Assembly (NCBI RefSeq): GCF_003226345.1
Contig: NZ_PDOF01000001.1
Location: forward strand, 248,001-312,000
Length of the DNA stretch: 64,000 nt
From: Alteribacter lacisalsi
GTDB lineage: Bacteria > Bacillota > Bacilli > Bacillales > Salisediminibacteriaceae
Reading direction: 5' to 3'
How positions within the stretch are numbered: the stretch's first letter is position 1; each line of letters opens with the position of its first letter. Shown here one piece after another: positions 1-8,170 of the stretch. Under the pieces are notes generated by a model, which was not told the origin of the DNA, did not search any database, and saw only the letters and a list, made by a program, of their open reading frames with translations. Made by a program: the position numbers and the translations under genes.

Positions 1-449
1 CGTCCGCAGCTGAGTCTGTCGGAGGACTCATCCTCATCCTGATCGGGGCATGGGCCCTGTATCAGATTTACAGCCCGGCAAAGAAAGACCGGAAAACCAA
101 GGAAGAAAAAGAGTTCATCTTTAACTTTGAAATTAAGAAACTCGGCATTGTCATTACGGTCCTGCGGAAGCCGATGGTGGCTGACCTGGATAACTCCGGG
201 ACTATTACTGGAAGAGAGGCGTTCCTTTTGGGGCTGGCGTTATCCCTGGACGCTTTTGGAGCAGGGCTTGGAGCAGCCCTGATCGGTTTCTCCCCGGTGT
301 TCATGGCCGTCAGTGTAGCGCTCATGTGTGCGCTGTGTCTGACGCTGGGAATGAAAAGCGGTCATCTGTTTTCCGATACGATATGGATGAAGCGCTTTTC
401 GTTTGTACCGGGAGCTGTTCTGATTATTCTTGGAATCTGGAAGCTGTAG
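1..449 (+). CDS. ytaF: YtaF, sporulation membrane protein (5' truncated)
   Basis: C-terminal part of a MntP-like polytopic membrane protein; the reading frame is open from base 3 and runs off the left edge, so the start is missing. Visible are a hydrophobic helix just inside the edge, a charged cytoplasmic loop (rich in Lys and Glu), then two or three further membrane helices ending in GIWKL. The sequence DNSGTITGREAFLLGLALSLDAFGAG is split over the loop and the next helix and is typical of YtaF. In B. subtilis ytaF lies directly before coaE, as here (65 bp gap). YtaF is a sporulation-associated membrane protein of unknown biochemical role. The assignment rests on family resemblance plus synteny. 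Confidence 0.8.
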   Translation, partial: SAAESVGGLILILIGAWALYQIYSPAKKDRKTKEEKEFIFNFEIKKLGIVITVLRKPMVADLDNSGTITGREAFLLGLALSLDAFGAGLGAALIGFSPVFMAVSVALMCALCLTLGMKSGHLFSDTIWMKRFSFVPGAVLIILGIWKL

Positions 450-513
450 GCACGCTGACTGAGAACACAGCCTGCAGCTGCGGAGCAATGCTGAAGAAAG
501 CAGGTGGCAGGGT

Positions 514-1107
514 ATGATCATTGGTCTTACAGGGGGTATCGCCAGCGGGAAAAGTACGGTCTCCTCGATGCTGAGAGACTGGGATATTCCCGTAGTTGAT
601 GCTGATCTGATTGCCCGGGAGGCTGTAGAGCCCGGGCAAGAAGCTTACAGTAAAATAGTACAGGCTTTTGGGGAAGACATTCTTTTTGATGACAAAACGA
701 TTAACCGGAAAGCCCTGGGAAGGGTCATCTTTAATGACCGGAAAAAGCGTGAGGTACTCAACAGTATTGTGCATCCGGCCGTGCGGGCTGAAATGAAACG
801 TCAGCGGGACGGATGGCTGAATCAGGGTTTCAAACATGTGGTTCTTGATATCCCCCTCCTTATTGAAAGTGAGCTTGACTATCTGGTGGATAAAAGTCTT
901 CTGGTTTATGTGGATGAAAAAACCCAGATGGAACGACTCATGCAGCGGGACCAGACCGGCGAGGAAGACGCCCGCAGCCGCATTCGTTCTCAGATGCCCA
1001 TGAAAGACAAGCAGGCACATGTGGACGAAGTAGTGGACAATACCGGGACAGTGGAAGAAACGAAAAAACAGGTAAAGGACGTACTCGAAAAGTGGGGCGT
1101 CCTATAA
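514..1107 (+). CDS. coaE: dephospho-CoA kinase
   Basis: Cytoplasmic enzyme of the last step of coenzyme A synthesis: ATP-dependent phosphorylation of the 3'-hydroxyl of dephospho-CoA. The 197-residue length is normal for the family. A P-loop lies at the N terminus (GGIASGKST, residues 7-15), followed by the DAD motif near residue 30 and the LDIPLL segment near residue 113 that forms the CoA-binding core. The start is the ATG at 514, preceded by AGGTGGCAGGGT. It follows ytaF and is closed by a strong terminator, and gapB follows, as in B. subtilis. Confidence 0.95.
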   Translation: MIIGLTGGIASGKSTVSSMLRDWDIPVVDADLIAREAVEPGQEAYSKIVQAFGEDILFDDKTINRKALGRVIFNDRKKREVLNSIVHPAVRAEMKRQRDGWLNQGFKHVVLDIPLLIESELDYLVDKSLLVYVDEKTQMERLMQRDQTGEEDARSRIRSQMPMKDKQAHVDEVVDNTGTVEETKKQVKDVLEKWGVL

Positions 1108-1110
1108 GCA

Positions 1111-1152
1111 GAGAACCGCGCATCCGGATGAGGGATGCGCGGTTTCTCTTTT
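1111..1152 (+). terminator. coaE terminator
   Basis: Stem of about 15 bp (GAGAACCGCGCATCC paired with GGATGCGCGGTTTCTC) followed by a short T-rich stretch directly after the coaE stop. The rest of the coaE-gapB gap (about 1153-1440) shows no gene or repeat that I recognise. Confidence 0.85.
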
Positions 1153-1444
1153 ACAAGTGGGAAGGGTGACGGGGCGGGGTTTTGGGATTGGGGCGATGGT
1201 GGATATTTGTTTTAGCTGGTCTTTCTGGTCTGTACAGGATTGCTGACTTATGCCTTCTAGTCAACCGACCTTATACAAGCCGTAACTTGGTCCGACTTAC
1301 ACCTTATTACTCGCCCGTCCCCGAATTTATAAACCCTAACTCGTATTCTCTTGTGAGGCTCTTTAAACGGTGCATGGATCAGCACCCGGTACATATACAC
1401 ATTCCTAAAAAAACATTCGAAATTTCCCTACCTCGTGCATAGAA

Positions 1445-1489
1445 TATGTTATACTAAAAATGAAAATACACTTAATAGTATGGCATATA
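1445..1489 (+). promoter_or_regulatory. gapB promoter with two CcpN-like boxes
   Basis: An extended -10 (TGT then TATACT at 1450-1455) lies about 55 bp before gapB without a good -35 box. TATGTTATACT at 1445-1455 matches the CcpN operator consensus TRTGHYATAYW at all 11 positions and overlaps the -10. TATGGCATATA at 1479-1489 matches 10 of 11. In B. subtilis CcpN represses gapB and pckA during glycolytic growth through paired sites, so the same control is inferred here. The consensus is quoted from memory. Confidence 0.7.
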
Positions 1490-1508
1490 TAAGGAAGGGG
1501 TCTTTCAC

Positions 1509-2534
1509 ATGACGACAGTTGCTATTAATGGCTTTGGCCGGATCGGCCGGATGGTTTTCAGAAAAGCAGTATTGGACACGAAGCTAGAGGTGGTTGCAAT
1601 CAACGCTTCCTACCCTGCTGAAACACTTGCACACTTAATTAAATACGATACGATTCACGGGCCTTTCCTGGGTGAAGTTGAAGCTCGCGATGACCACTTA
1701 ATTGTAAACGGTTCCAAAGTACTCCTTCTGAATACGCGCGATCCCCTGACGCTGCCGTGGGCAGACCTTGGAGTGGACATCGTTGTCGAAGCAACCGGCA
1801 AATTTAAAACAAAAGAGACCGCTTCCTATCACATCCAGGCTGGAGCGAAAAAAGTGATTATTACTGCACCGGGGAAAGATGAGGATATTACCATTGTCAT
1901 GGGTGTGAACGATGGAGATTATGATCCGGAAACCCACGATATTATTTCCAATGCTTCCTGCACAACGAACTGCCTTGCACCGGTAGCAAAAGTACTTAAC
2001 GATGCTTTCGGAATCGAGTCTGGTATGATGACCACGGTTCATTCCTATACAAACGACCAGAAAAACATCGACAACCCTCACAAGGACCTCCGCCGGGCAC
2101 GTGCCTGCGGCCAGTCGATTATCCCTACTTCAACCGGGGCAGCAAAGGCAATTTCAAAGGTGCTGCCTGAACTTAACGGGAAACTGAATGGAATGGCGCT
2201 ACGTGTACCGACACCGAATGTGTCCCTTGTAGATCTTGTGGTCGACCTTTATTCAGATGTTACACCTGAGGACGTGAACCGTGTTCTTAAACGGGCAGCG
2301 GATAACGAGCTCAAAGGCATTCTCGGTTATACAGACGACCCTCTTGTGAGCATTGATTTTAATGGAAACGAACATTCCTCCATCATTGACGGACTTTCCA
2401 CTATGGTCATGAATGAACGTCAGGTCAAAGTGCTCGCCTGGTACGACAACGAGTGGGGCTATTCCTGCAGAGTTGTGGATCTGATGGAGATGGTTGCCGG
2501 CCAATTAAAAAAGGAAACTGAAGTAACTGCATAA
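1509..2534 (+). CDS. gapB: gluconeogenic glyceraldehyde-3-phosphate dehydrogenase GapB
   Basis: NAD(P)-dependent glyceraldehyde-3-phosphate dehydrogenase of 341 residues. It has the N-terminal Rossmann motif INGFGRIGRM (residues 6-15) and the catalytic cysteine Cys151 in SNASCTTNC, with the C-terminal YDNEWGYSCRVVDL signature. The sequence INASYPAETLAHLIKYDT after the first strand is characteristic of GapB rather than glycolytic GapA, as is its place between coaE and speD. In B. subtilis GapB prefers NADP and works in the gluconeogenic direction, and the CcpN-like boxes upstream support the same role here. The start has an AAGGAAGGGG Shine-Dalgarno sequence at 1491-1500. Confidence 0.95.
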   Translation: MTTVAINGFGRIGRMVFRKAVLDTKLEVVAINASYPAETLAHLIKYDTIHGPFLGEVEARDDHLIVNGSKVLLLNTRDPLTLPWADLGVDIVVEATGKFKTKETASYHIQAGAKKVIITAPGKDEDITIVMGVNDGDYDPETHDIISNASCTTNCLAPVAKVLNDAFGIESGMMTTVHSYTNDQKNIDNPHKDLRRARACGQSIIPTSTGAAKAISKVLPELNGKLNGMALRVPTPNVSLVDLVVDLYSDVTPEDVNRVLKRAADNELKGILGYTDDPLVSIDFNGNEHSSIIDGLSTMVMNERQVKVLAWYDNEWGYSCRVVDLMEMVAGQLKKETEVTA

Positions 2535-2565
2535 TTACCGGCAGTAGAGGCAGTTACTTAAAGGC

Positions 2566-2735
2566 AGTGGACTTGTTTAAGTGGAAGCGAAAGGCGGCGT
2601 CGCCTGTTGGAATGGCATTAATTGAAGACCCCATGGACGGTTTTTTCCAAGGAGACTGAAGTGATGCCCGTGGAAAGCATCCGCCTGCAGCGAAAGATTT
2701 CATTTATTCTAAATGAACGTATTGTATTGAAAAAA
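2566..2735. repeat. degenerate copy of the dispersed MITE-like repeat
   Basis: This stretch holds GAAGACCCC, then a ...GAGACTGAAG... segment and CCCGTGGAAAGCATCCGCCTGCAGCG, split over its length. These are diverged forms of the core seen in the copies at 14060, 32165 and 51045. It is one of eight copies found by eye in this window. Confidence 0.6.
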
Positions 2736-2738
2736 AGA

Positions 2739-2767
2739 TTGCAATAGAATTCCTTTCAAAGTATACT
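2739..2767 (+). promoter_or_regulatory. speD sigma-A promoter
   Basis: TTGCAA (2739-2744), a 17-bp spacer and TATACT (2762-2767) form a good sigma-A promoter 179 bp before the speD start. It lies downstream of the degenerate repeat copy, so speD can be transcribed independently of gapB. Confidence 0.7.
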
Positions 2768-2809
2768 ATTTTTCGTGATCTTCGCATAAAAGCAAAAGAA
2801 GGATCGGTT

Positions 2810-2935
2810 GCTGCAAGCGGCTGTTCAACTGGCATTTGAACGTCCGCTTAAGGGTTAGGACCTCTCTGGACTAACTTTCCCCCGCAGCGATCTGTTTCCT
2901 CCATGCTTAAAGAAGGCATGAAACCACTTTAGAGG
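2810..2935 (+). promoter_or_regulatory. structured 5' leader of speD
   Basis: The untranslated leader contains three successive potential hairpins. The first is AAGCGGCTGTTCAA with TTGAACGTCCGCTT (12 of 14 paired, near 2817-2854). The second is GTTAG with CTAAC around GACCTCTCTGGA, and the third is CATGC with GCATG just before the Shine-Dalgarno sequence. No T-run follows any of them and they do not match the SAM-I riboswitch core. A regulatory function is inferred only from the structure. Confidence 0.4.
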
Positions 2936-2945
2936 GGGATTCGAT

Positions 2946-3344
2946 ATGGAAACCATGGGACGACACGTCATTGCCGAGCTTTGGAACTGCAACGTTGAAA
3001 AGCTGAATGACATGGACTTTATCGAAAGAACATTTGTTAATGCCGCACTCGAGGCAGGCGCGGAAGTCAGAGAAGCAGCCTTTCACAAGTTTGCGCCGCA
3101 CGGTGTGAGCGGTGTTGTGATTATCAGCGAATCGCATTTGACGATTCACAGTTTTCCGGAGCACGGTTACGCAAGTATTGACGTCTACACGTGCGGAGAC
3201 AGAATTGATCCGAACGTAGCTTCCGACTACATTGCCAGAAGTCTGGATGCAGGCACAACTCAAGCAGTTGAAGTACCGAGGGGCATGGGACCGGTAAACG
3301 TCGAACAGGCGCAGCGGGAACCGGCACTCAGTACTGTGAAATAA
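2946..3344 (+). CDS. speD: S-adenosylmethionine decarboxylase proenzyme
   Basis: Pyruvoyl-dependent decarboxylase that makes decarboxylated SAM, the aminopropyl donor for spermidine. The 132-residue proenzyme matches the short bacterial class. The self-cleavage site is visible as SES at residues 61-63, so Glu62-Ser63 would be cut to give the beta chain and the pyruvoyl-bearing alpha chain. It is followed by [22 protein letters not shown] strong AGAGGGGGA Shine-Dalgarno sequence precedes the ATG. The gene is monocistronic between its own promoter and terminator. Confidence 0.96.
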   Translation: METMGRHVIAELWNCNVEKLNDMDFIERTFVNAALEAGAEVREAAFHKFAPHGVSGVVIISESHLTIHSFPEHGYASIDVYTCGDRIDPNVASDYIARSLDAGTTQAVEVPRGMGPVNVEQAQREPALSTVK

Positions 3345-3356
3345 ATAATAGTAAAT

Positions 3357-3392
3357 ACAGTCTCCGATCAGCGGAGGCTGTATTTTTTTCTA
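3357..3392 (+). terminator. speD terminator
   Basis: ACAGTCTCCG pairs with CGGAGGCTGT around a 5-nt loop and is followed by a run of seven T. Confidence 0.9.
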
Positions 3393-3449
3393 TCTGCGGT
3401 GAAACTTTTCCGCGCTGCACCCGTAGCACGTACCAGGGGAGTGACAGGG

Positions 3450-4997
3450 ATGAAAAAGAAAGCATTAACAACATCAGTTGCGCTGATGGTACTTGCCGCA
3501 TGCAGCGGGCAGGAACAGGAAGTAACAGAAGAGGTAACGGATGCGGTGACTGAGAACAAGGCTGTTTCTGAACCTGTATTGGGGGACATCCTGACTCTGG
3601 CAATGGAGAACCGGAAAGGGGATCCGGCAGACAACTTTGACGTGGACGATTATCTGTATGACTATACTGCGGCGGAAAGTGAAGAGCTTTCCGAAGAAGA
3701 GCTTAAAGGTCTGCGTCTGTCAGGTGAATCGCCGGCTGAAGCCGAGGCAGGACGCCTGATTGAAGATACGCATACTCTTCACCGTGCACTGAAATATCAA
3801 TATGCGCTGTACGAGGCAAACGGCGGGGATGAAGCATTTGAAGAGGCCCGTAACCGCGTCATAAATGAATTGGAAAGTACATATGAAAATGATGAAATTG
3901 TAAGCCCGAGAGATTTTGAAGAGATTCTTCATAATCATTACTCGTTTATTCGTGACACCCATTTCTATATAAATGGAAGTCTGGTAACACCCATGGAACA
4001 CCGGCTGTTTATAAACGACGAAACCGCCTTTTACAAGCAGAAGGATGGAAGTTTTATTCACAGGGAAAATGGAGAACTGCTTGAGAGTGTCAACGGAAAC
4101 GAGGAGGTGGACGCGTATCTCTTACCTTCACTAAGTGACGAGGGCAGCTATGTATACGTCCCGGGGATTTTCAGTGACACTGAACCGAACCGTGAACTTG
4201 AGCTGGTGACCGGCGGCGAAAAGGAGCAAGTCCGCCTTTATCAGCTGTCAGCGTCTTACAGCGGCGGTGAATCAGAAATTAATTTTGAGAGTGATGTTCC
4301 GATTTTTTCACTCAAGGACTTCTTTTTTTATGAGAACAGTGATGTAACGTCCGAGGGACTGCTGGAGGAGTCAAGGGAACTTGAAAATGAACCGTATTGG
4401 ATTCTTGATCTCAGAAGCAACCCCGGAGGATACCCTGATTTTGCAGACGAGTGGCACCGGCAGCACTTTGGAATCAGCCCGGGATTTGGTGATTACGTGA
4501 TGCAGCTTTACTCAAACACCGGCCATATGGTGTTTCAGGAAACGGAAGAATATTACCGGGAGCTCGGTGTGGTCGAAGACCCGATCTGGAGTGAGGTGGG
4601 CAGCTATCACGGGATGATTATGCCACTCGAAGAGCCGCGCTGGAGCCGTTTTTATTCCGCTTACCGCAGGGCTGAAAACGAAGATTCGGTTATATTCGTT
4701 GTGACCGATCACTATACAGCATCGGCTGCAGAATACATGACGCAGGTCATGAAGCACGTGGAAAATACAGTCATTGTTGGTACGAACACAGCAGGCGCGT
4801 TAAACAGCGGCGGTGCGCTGATGTGGGAGCTTCCTCACAGTAATGTCAAAATGGATGTCCCTGCTGCTTTCAGCTATCACCCGGAAAATCTTGCTCAGGA
4901 GGGCATCGGACTTGAGCCTGATCTCTGGGTAGATCCGCATCATGCGGTGGAGCGGATTGAAGCGCTTGTTAAAAAGGAGCAGGCCCGTGAGGACTAA
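3450..4997 (+). CDS. lipoprotein with S41-type (tail-specific protease-like) domain
   Basis: 515-residue secreted lipoprotein of unknown substrate. The N terminus is a lipoprotein signal (KKK, hydrophobic stretch, lipobox LAAC with Cys18), followed by a Glu- and Thr-rich linker. The C-terminal third resembles the S41 peptidase fold: WILDLRSNPGG near residue 315, then TASAAEYM with the likely nucleophile Ser425, then VGTNTAGALNSGG. The Lys that completes the Ser-Lys dyad in CtpA-type enzymes is not evident, so it may use a tricorn-type arrangement or be inactive. I chose the ATG at 3450 (after GGGGAGTGACAGGG) because the signal peptide begins there; an upstream in-frame ATG at 3399 would spoil it. 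The gene is absent at this position in B. subtilis. Confidence 0.75.
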   Translation: MKKKALTTSVALMVLAACSGQEQEVTEEVTDAVTENKAVSEPVLGDILTLAMENRKGDPADNFDVDDYLYDYTAAESEELSEEELKGLRLSGESPAEAEAGRLIEDTHTLHRALKYQYALYEANGGDEAFEEARNRVINELESTYENDEIVSPRDFEEILHNHYSFIRDTHFYINGSLVTPMEHRLFINDETAFYKQKDGSFIHRENGELLESVNGNEEVDAYLLPSLSDEGSYVYVPGIFSDTEPNRELELVTGGEKEQVRLYQLSASYSGGESEINFESDVPIFSLKDFFFYENSDVTSEGLLEESRELENEPYWILDLRSNPGGYPDFADEWHRQHFGISPGFGDYVMQLYSNTGHMVFQETEEYYRELGVVEDPIWSEVGSYHGMIMPLEEPRWSRFYSAYRRAENEDSVIFVVTDHYTASAAEYMTQVMKHVENTVIVGTNTAGALNSGGALMWELPHSNVKMDVPAAFSYHPENLAQEGIGLEPDLWVDPHHAVERIEALVKKEQARED

Positions 4998-5260
4998 AGT
5001 GCAAACAAAGGTGGACTTGAACCCGGTTTTAAACAGGGGAGACTAACGCTTGGATATAAATTAAGGAAATTATTGAGACGAATAAAATATATACCGACTC
5101 CTGCGGGAAGAAAAGCGCAGGTGAGACCCCTTAAGTAGCGAAGCACACGGCTCATCCGCTTCCCGCGGGAGGCGGCATATATTTCAGGAGCGAATGAATC
5201 ACACCATATATAAGTATGAGTTTTCGTCCTTAAAAAACACTTCTGTCCAAATTTCGGACT
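4998..5260. repeat. MITE-like repeat copy between lipoprotein and holin-like gene
   Basis: The core at about 5095-5190 reads CGACTCCTGCGGG...AAAAGCGCAGG...GAGACCCC...CCGCTTCCCGCGGGAGGCGG (split). The right flank GTCCTTAAAAAACACTTCTGTCC (split) resembles the right terminal sequence of the 12390-12600 copy (ATCCTTCAAAACACTTTTGTCC, split). This places it in the same subtype, but the left terminus is eroded. The gap holds no other gene. Confidence 0.6.
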
Positions 5261-5545
5261 TTATTCCTTTTTTGCACGGAGGGAAAAGCCTTCCGATTTC
5301 CCTATCTGTGTCTGTCGAATGAGCTGATGACCGAATACTGAAGCACCGGTCACAAGGACGCCCTGAATAAACGAAGCTAGCGAAAATCCAAGGAGAAGAC
5401 CAGTTAGAATGATCCCTGCTCCGAGAAGGAGGTAGGGGATAATCCAGTCCCTGATAATGGGTGTCTGTTTAATAATTTTTCCCAGAATCATCAGCACGGG
5501 AATAAGAATGAGAGCATCATCAACAACGAAGCTTATAAAATCCAT
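5261..5545 (-). CDS. orphan phage holin-like small membrane protein
   Basis: 94-residue protein with two clear hydrophobic helices (about residues 9-25 and 35-65) after a short MDFISFVVDD N terminus, and a charged C-terminal tail (RQTQIGKSEGFSLRAKKE). Size, two-helix hairpin layout and the start with VVDDALILIPVLMILGKIIK resemble holins of the Bacillus Hol44/BhlA-like family. No endolysin or other phage gene is nearby, so it is probably a domesticated single gene rather than part of a prophage. It lies on the opposite strand to its neighbours. The function is inferred from similarity only. Confidence 0.6.
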   Translation of the reverse strand: MDFISFVVDDALILIPVLMILGKIIKQTPIIRDWIIPYLLLGAGIILTGLLLGFSLASFIQGVLVTGASVFGHQLIRQTQIGKSEGFSLRAKKE

Positions 5546-5712
5546 TTACACTCAGCCCTTCATTTGGTTTTACATAAATATAGGACACGTATCGGGAAAT
5601 AGAACTGCGGACAAACTGCAAATTTTTCCCGGTGTAAAGCTCTTTTTCAGGCAGGTGATTGAATCGTCTGTTATTTCCTGCTATTCTTAAAGGTGCTAAG
5701 GTGGGATGAATA

Positions 5713-6126
5713 ATGGGATTTAGAGATACCGTGAGAAAATACATAAGCAGCAGTACAGAAACAAGGGAAGATCACTCCGATGAAAACCTGCAGACACATT
5801 ACTATAAATCTTCGAAAGATAAAGTCCTGAAAGAAGTCGAGGCCATGATCGGCCAGCGTCAGGGACTGACGGTTCAGTCTGTTTCCACAGAGCGGGGCGA
5901 AATTATCATCCGTTCGGATTCAGGCAAAAGCGTGTTTATGGTTGTGACTGTGATTATGGTTCGTCCGTACAGGACAGCTGTTGATTTTTCTGTTACGACC
6001 GACACGGTAATGCCGACCGATTTCGGGTACAGCCGTAAGCTTGTTTATGAGATGTACAAAAGTCTGAACGGCCGCCTAACATTTGTCGGTACCGGCCTTG
6101 GAGAAGATTTAACGAAGGGGCTTTAA
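5713..6126 (+). CDS. conserved hypothetical cytosolic protein
   Basis: 137-residue soluble protein without signal peptide or membrane helix. I see no catalytic motif. The N-terminal 45 residues are charged (DTVRKYISSSTETREDHSDEN), and the remainder alternates beta-type and helical segments, ending GRLTFVGTGLGEDLTKGL. Similar small cytosolic proteins occur beside nrdR in other Bacillaceae, but I cannot name a function. The start ATG at 5713 has AAGGTGGGATGA upstream. It is 27 bp from nrdR and probably cotranscribed with it. Confidence 0.65.
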   Translation: MGFRDTVRKYISSSTETREDHSDENLQTHYYKSSKDKVLKEVEAMIGQRQGLTVQSVSTERGEIIIRSDSGKSVFMVVTVIMVRPYRTAVDFSVTTDTVMPTDFGYSRKLVYEMYKSLNGRLTFVGTGLGEDLTKGL

Positions 6127-6153
6127 ACGGCCGACAGAAAGGGAGAGGATCCT

Positions 6154-6627
6154 ATGAAGTGTCCAAGCTGCCAGAATAACGGGACCCGGGTGCTTGATTC
6201 CCGTCCGAGTGACGAAGGCCGTTCAATAAGGAGACGCCGTGAATGCGATGGCTGCGGCTACCGTTTTACCACGTTTGAACGGGTTGAAAAAACCCCGCTG
6301 ATTGTGGTGAAAAAAGATGGAAACCGTGAGGAATTCAGTAGGGAAAAAATGCTTCGCGGGCTGATCCGGGCATGTGAAAAACGTCCGGTACCGCTTGAAA
6401 AGCTTGAAGCGGTAACCGATGAAGTGGAGCGGGAGCTGAGAAACCGGGGCGGTGCAGAAGTCGACAGCCATGATATCGGCGAACAGGTAATGGAGCATCT
6501 GGCTTTAATTGACGACGTCGCTTACGTGCGCTTTGCCTCTGTTTACCGCCAGTTTAAGGATATTAACGTATTTGTTGATGAATTAAAGGATCTGCTGAAA
6601 AAAGCTGAACGAAAAGACGAAGAGTGA
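6154..6627 (+). CDS. nrdR: transcriptional repressor NrdR
   Basis: Global repressor of ribonucleotide reductase genes that senses ATP and dATP. The 157-residue protein has an N-terminal zinc ribbon (Cys3, Cys6, Cys31, Cys34), followed by an ATP-cone domain at about residues 49-139 that begins [19 protein letters not shown] strong GGGAGAGGATCCT Shine-Dalgarno region precedes the ATG. The order nrdR-dnaB-dnaI is as in B. subtilis. A terminator separates it from dnaB, which has its own extended -10. Confidence 0.96.
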   Translation: MKCPSCQNNGTRVLDSRPSDEGRSIRRRRECDGCGYRFTTFERVEKTPLIVVKKDGNREEFSREKMLRGLIRACEKRPVPLEKLEAVTDEVERELRNRGGAEVDSHDIGEQVMEHLALIDDVAYVRFASVYRQFKDINVFVDELKDLLKKAERKDEE

Positions 6628-6658
6628 GAGAGCTTTCCCCGGCGGGAAGCTCTTTTGT
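6628..6658 (+). terminator. nrdR terminator
   Basis: AGAGCTTTCCCC pairs with GGGAAGCTCT around a short GC loop and is followed by TTTTGTTCTTTCC. Confidence 0.8.
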
Positions 6659-6745
6659 TCTTTCCTGGTGCGAGATTTGTTAGAGGCAGGGACGACTCTC
6701 TGGTACAATAGGGAGAGATTAAATTCAGAACAGGATGGATGTTGT

Positions 6746-8158
6746 ATGCACTGGAAAGAGCTGCTGCCGATTGACCGGTACGTTGTACAGATGAAAGACC
6801 GCCTTCACGAAACGGACCGTGATGTACTGACACTGCTGTATCAGCCGTTAATCGGGTCACTCGCCTACAGTCTTTACCTGACGCTCTGGGCGGAAGCAGA
6901 GGGGAGTCCAGGGGCGGACCGGGAAAGGAAACATCAAACACTGATGGTGCTGACAGGGCAGCCGCTGGATCAGCTTTTTCAGGAACGAAAAAAACTGGAG
7001 GCAATTGGGCTGATGGCCGCATACAGAGAAAAATCAGATGATGAAGTTCTCTACATTTATGAATTGAGAAAACCGCTCACCCCGGCAGGCTTTTTCCAGG
7101 ATGATCTGAGTGTATTTCTTTATAACCGTTTGGGAAAAGAACAGTTCAGGCGTGTCCGTGACCGTTTCACAATCGACAGGAAAAGTCTGGAGAATGCAGA
7201 AGAAGTGACCCGCTCTTTTGACGAGGTCTTTAAGAGCCTTCACCAGTCCGAAATGGTATCATACGATGAGGAATTCCGATCAGGGACCGATAATCTCCGC
7301 GGCGGGCAGAAGGCCGGGGAGGGTTATTCGTTTTCCGGAAGTGAGTTTGATTACGACCTGATGCTGGCGGATCTGCCTCCTTTTATAAACAAAGAGACCC
7401 TGAGTAAGGAAAAGGTAAAGCGGACGGTCACACAACTGGCCTTCGTTTATAAAGTGGAGCCCCTTGAGATGAGCAAGTTCATACAGGATACGATCCTTCA
7501 TGAGGACGACCTTGACGTGGCCGCTCTGAGAAAGCAGGTACAGCGCCGTTACCGTATGCTTTACAGCCAGAACCCGCCGAGTCTTGCCCTCCGCAGACAG
7601 CCGGCACATCTTGTGACCCAGCAGAAAGAACCGGAAACCGAATCGGAAAAGATGGTTCATTATTACGAGAACACGTCCCCGATGGAAATGCTCCAGAATG
7701 TGAGTGACGGGGCCAAGGTTCCGCCGGCAGATATGGAAATCGTAGAGCATCTGATGATGGATTACCGTCTTTCCCCCGGGGTAGTGAACGTTCTGATTGA
7801 CTATATTCTTATGATTAACGAAATGAAGCTCACAAAGGGCTTTGCCGATAAAATTGCGGGGCAGTGGTCCCGGAAAAACATCAAGACCGTGAAAGACGCA
7901 ATGGAAATTGCGAAACAGGAGTACAAAAACCGTAAAGAGTTCACAAAAGCAAAAAAAGAAGGCCGCATGTCTCAAGGCGGAGGGGCCAGGAAAAAGCCAG
8001 TCCGAAGAGAACGGCTGCCGAAGTGGCTTGAAGATCAGAAAACCAGGGAATCTGACGATGGAAAATCTTCTGACGCTGCACCAGGCGCCGCCCCTGACCT
8101 TGAGAAAAAAAAGGAAGAGCTTGCTAAACTGAAACAGAAGTACCAGAAGAAAAAGTAA
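6746..8158 (+). CDS. dnaB: replication initiation and membrane attachment protein DnaB
   Basis: Helicase-loader component of low-GC Gram-positives, acting with DnaD and DnaI at oriC and at restart sites; it is unrelated to the E. coli helicase of that name. 470 residues from the ATG at 6746. It has an N-terminal winged-helix DnaB_2 region (MHWKELLPIDRYVVQ onwards), a second DDBH2-like region around residues 300-410 (with MEIVEHLMMDYRLSPGVVNVLIDY, split), and a basic, Lys-rich tail (KKKEELAKLKQKYQKKK). An in-frame upstream start at 6668 is rejected because the family begins at MHW and an AGGATGG lies in the right place. An extended -10 (TGGTACAAT, 6701-6709) probably drives dnaB-dnaI. Confidence 0.92.
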   Translation: MHWKELLPIDRYVVQMKDRLHETDRDVLTLLYQPLIGSLAYSLYLTLWAEAEGSPGADRERKHQTLMVLTGQPLDQLFQERKKLEAIGLMAAYREKSDDEVLYIYELRKPLTPAGFFQDDLSVFLYNRLGKEQFRRVRDRFTIDRKSLENAEEVTRSFDEVFKSLHQSEMVSYDEEFRSGTDNLRGGQKAGEGYSFSGSEFDYDLMLADLPPFINKETLSKEKVKRTVTQLAFVYKVEPLEMSKFIQDTILHEDDLDVAALRKQVQRRYRMLYSQNPPSLALRRQPAHLVTQQKEPETESEKMVHYYENTSPMEMLQNVSDGAKVPPADMEIVEHLMMDYRLSPGVVNVLIDYILMINEMKLTKGFADKIAGQWSRKNIKTVKDAMEIAKQEYKNRKEFTKAKKEGRMSQGGGARKKPVRRERLPKWLEDQKTRESDDGKSSDAAPGAAPDLEKKKEELAKLKQKYQKKK

Positions 8159-8170
8159 GGAGGCTGCCAG

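Noticed and set aside
1182-1442. ORF of 86 residues between coaE and gapB
   Set aside because: No Shine-Dalgarno sequence, no family resemblance and unusual composition; it lies in the gapB upstream region.
2810-2935. SAM-I riboswitch in the speD leader
   Set aside because: The S-box core (CTTATCGAGAG..., GGTGGAGGGA...) is absent.
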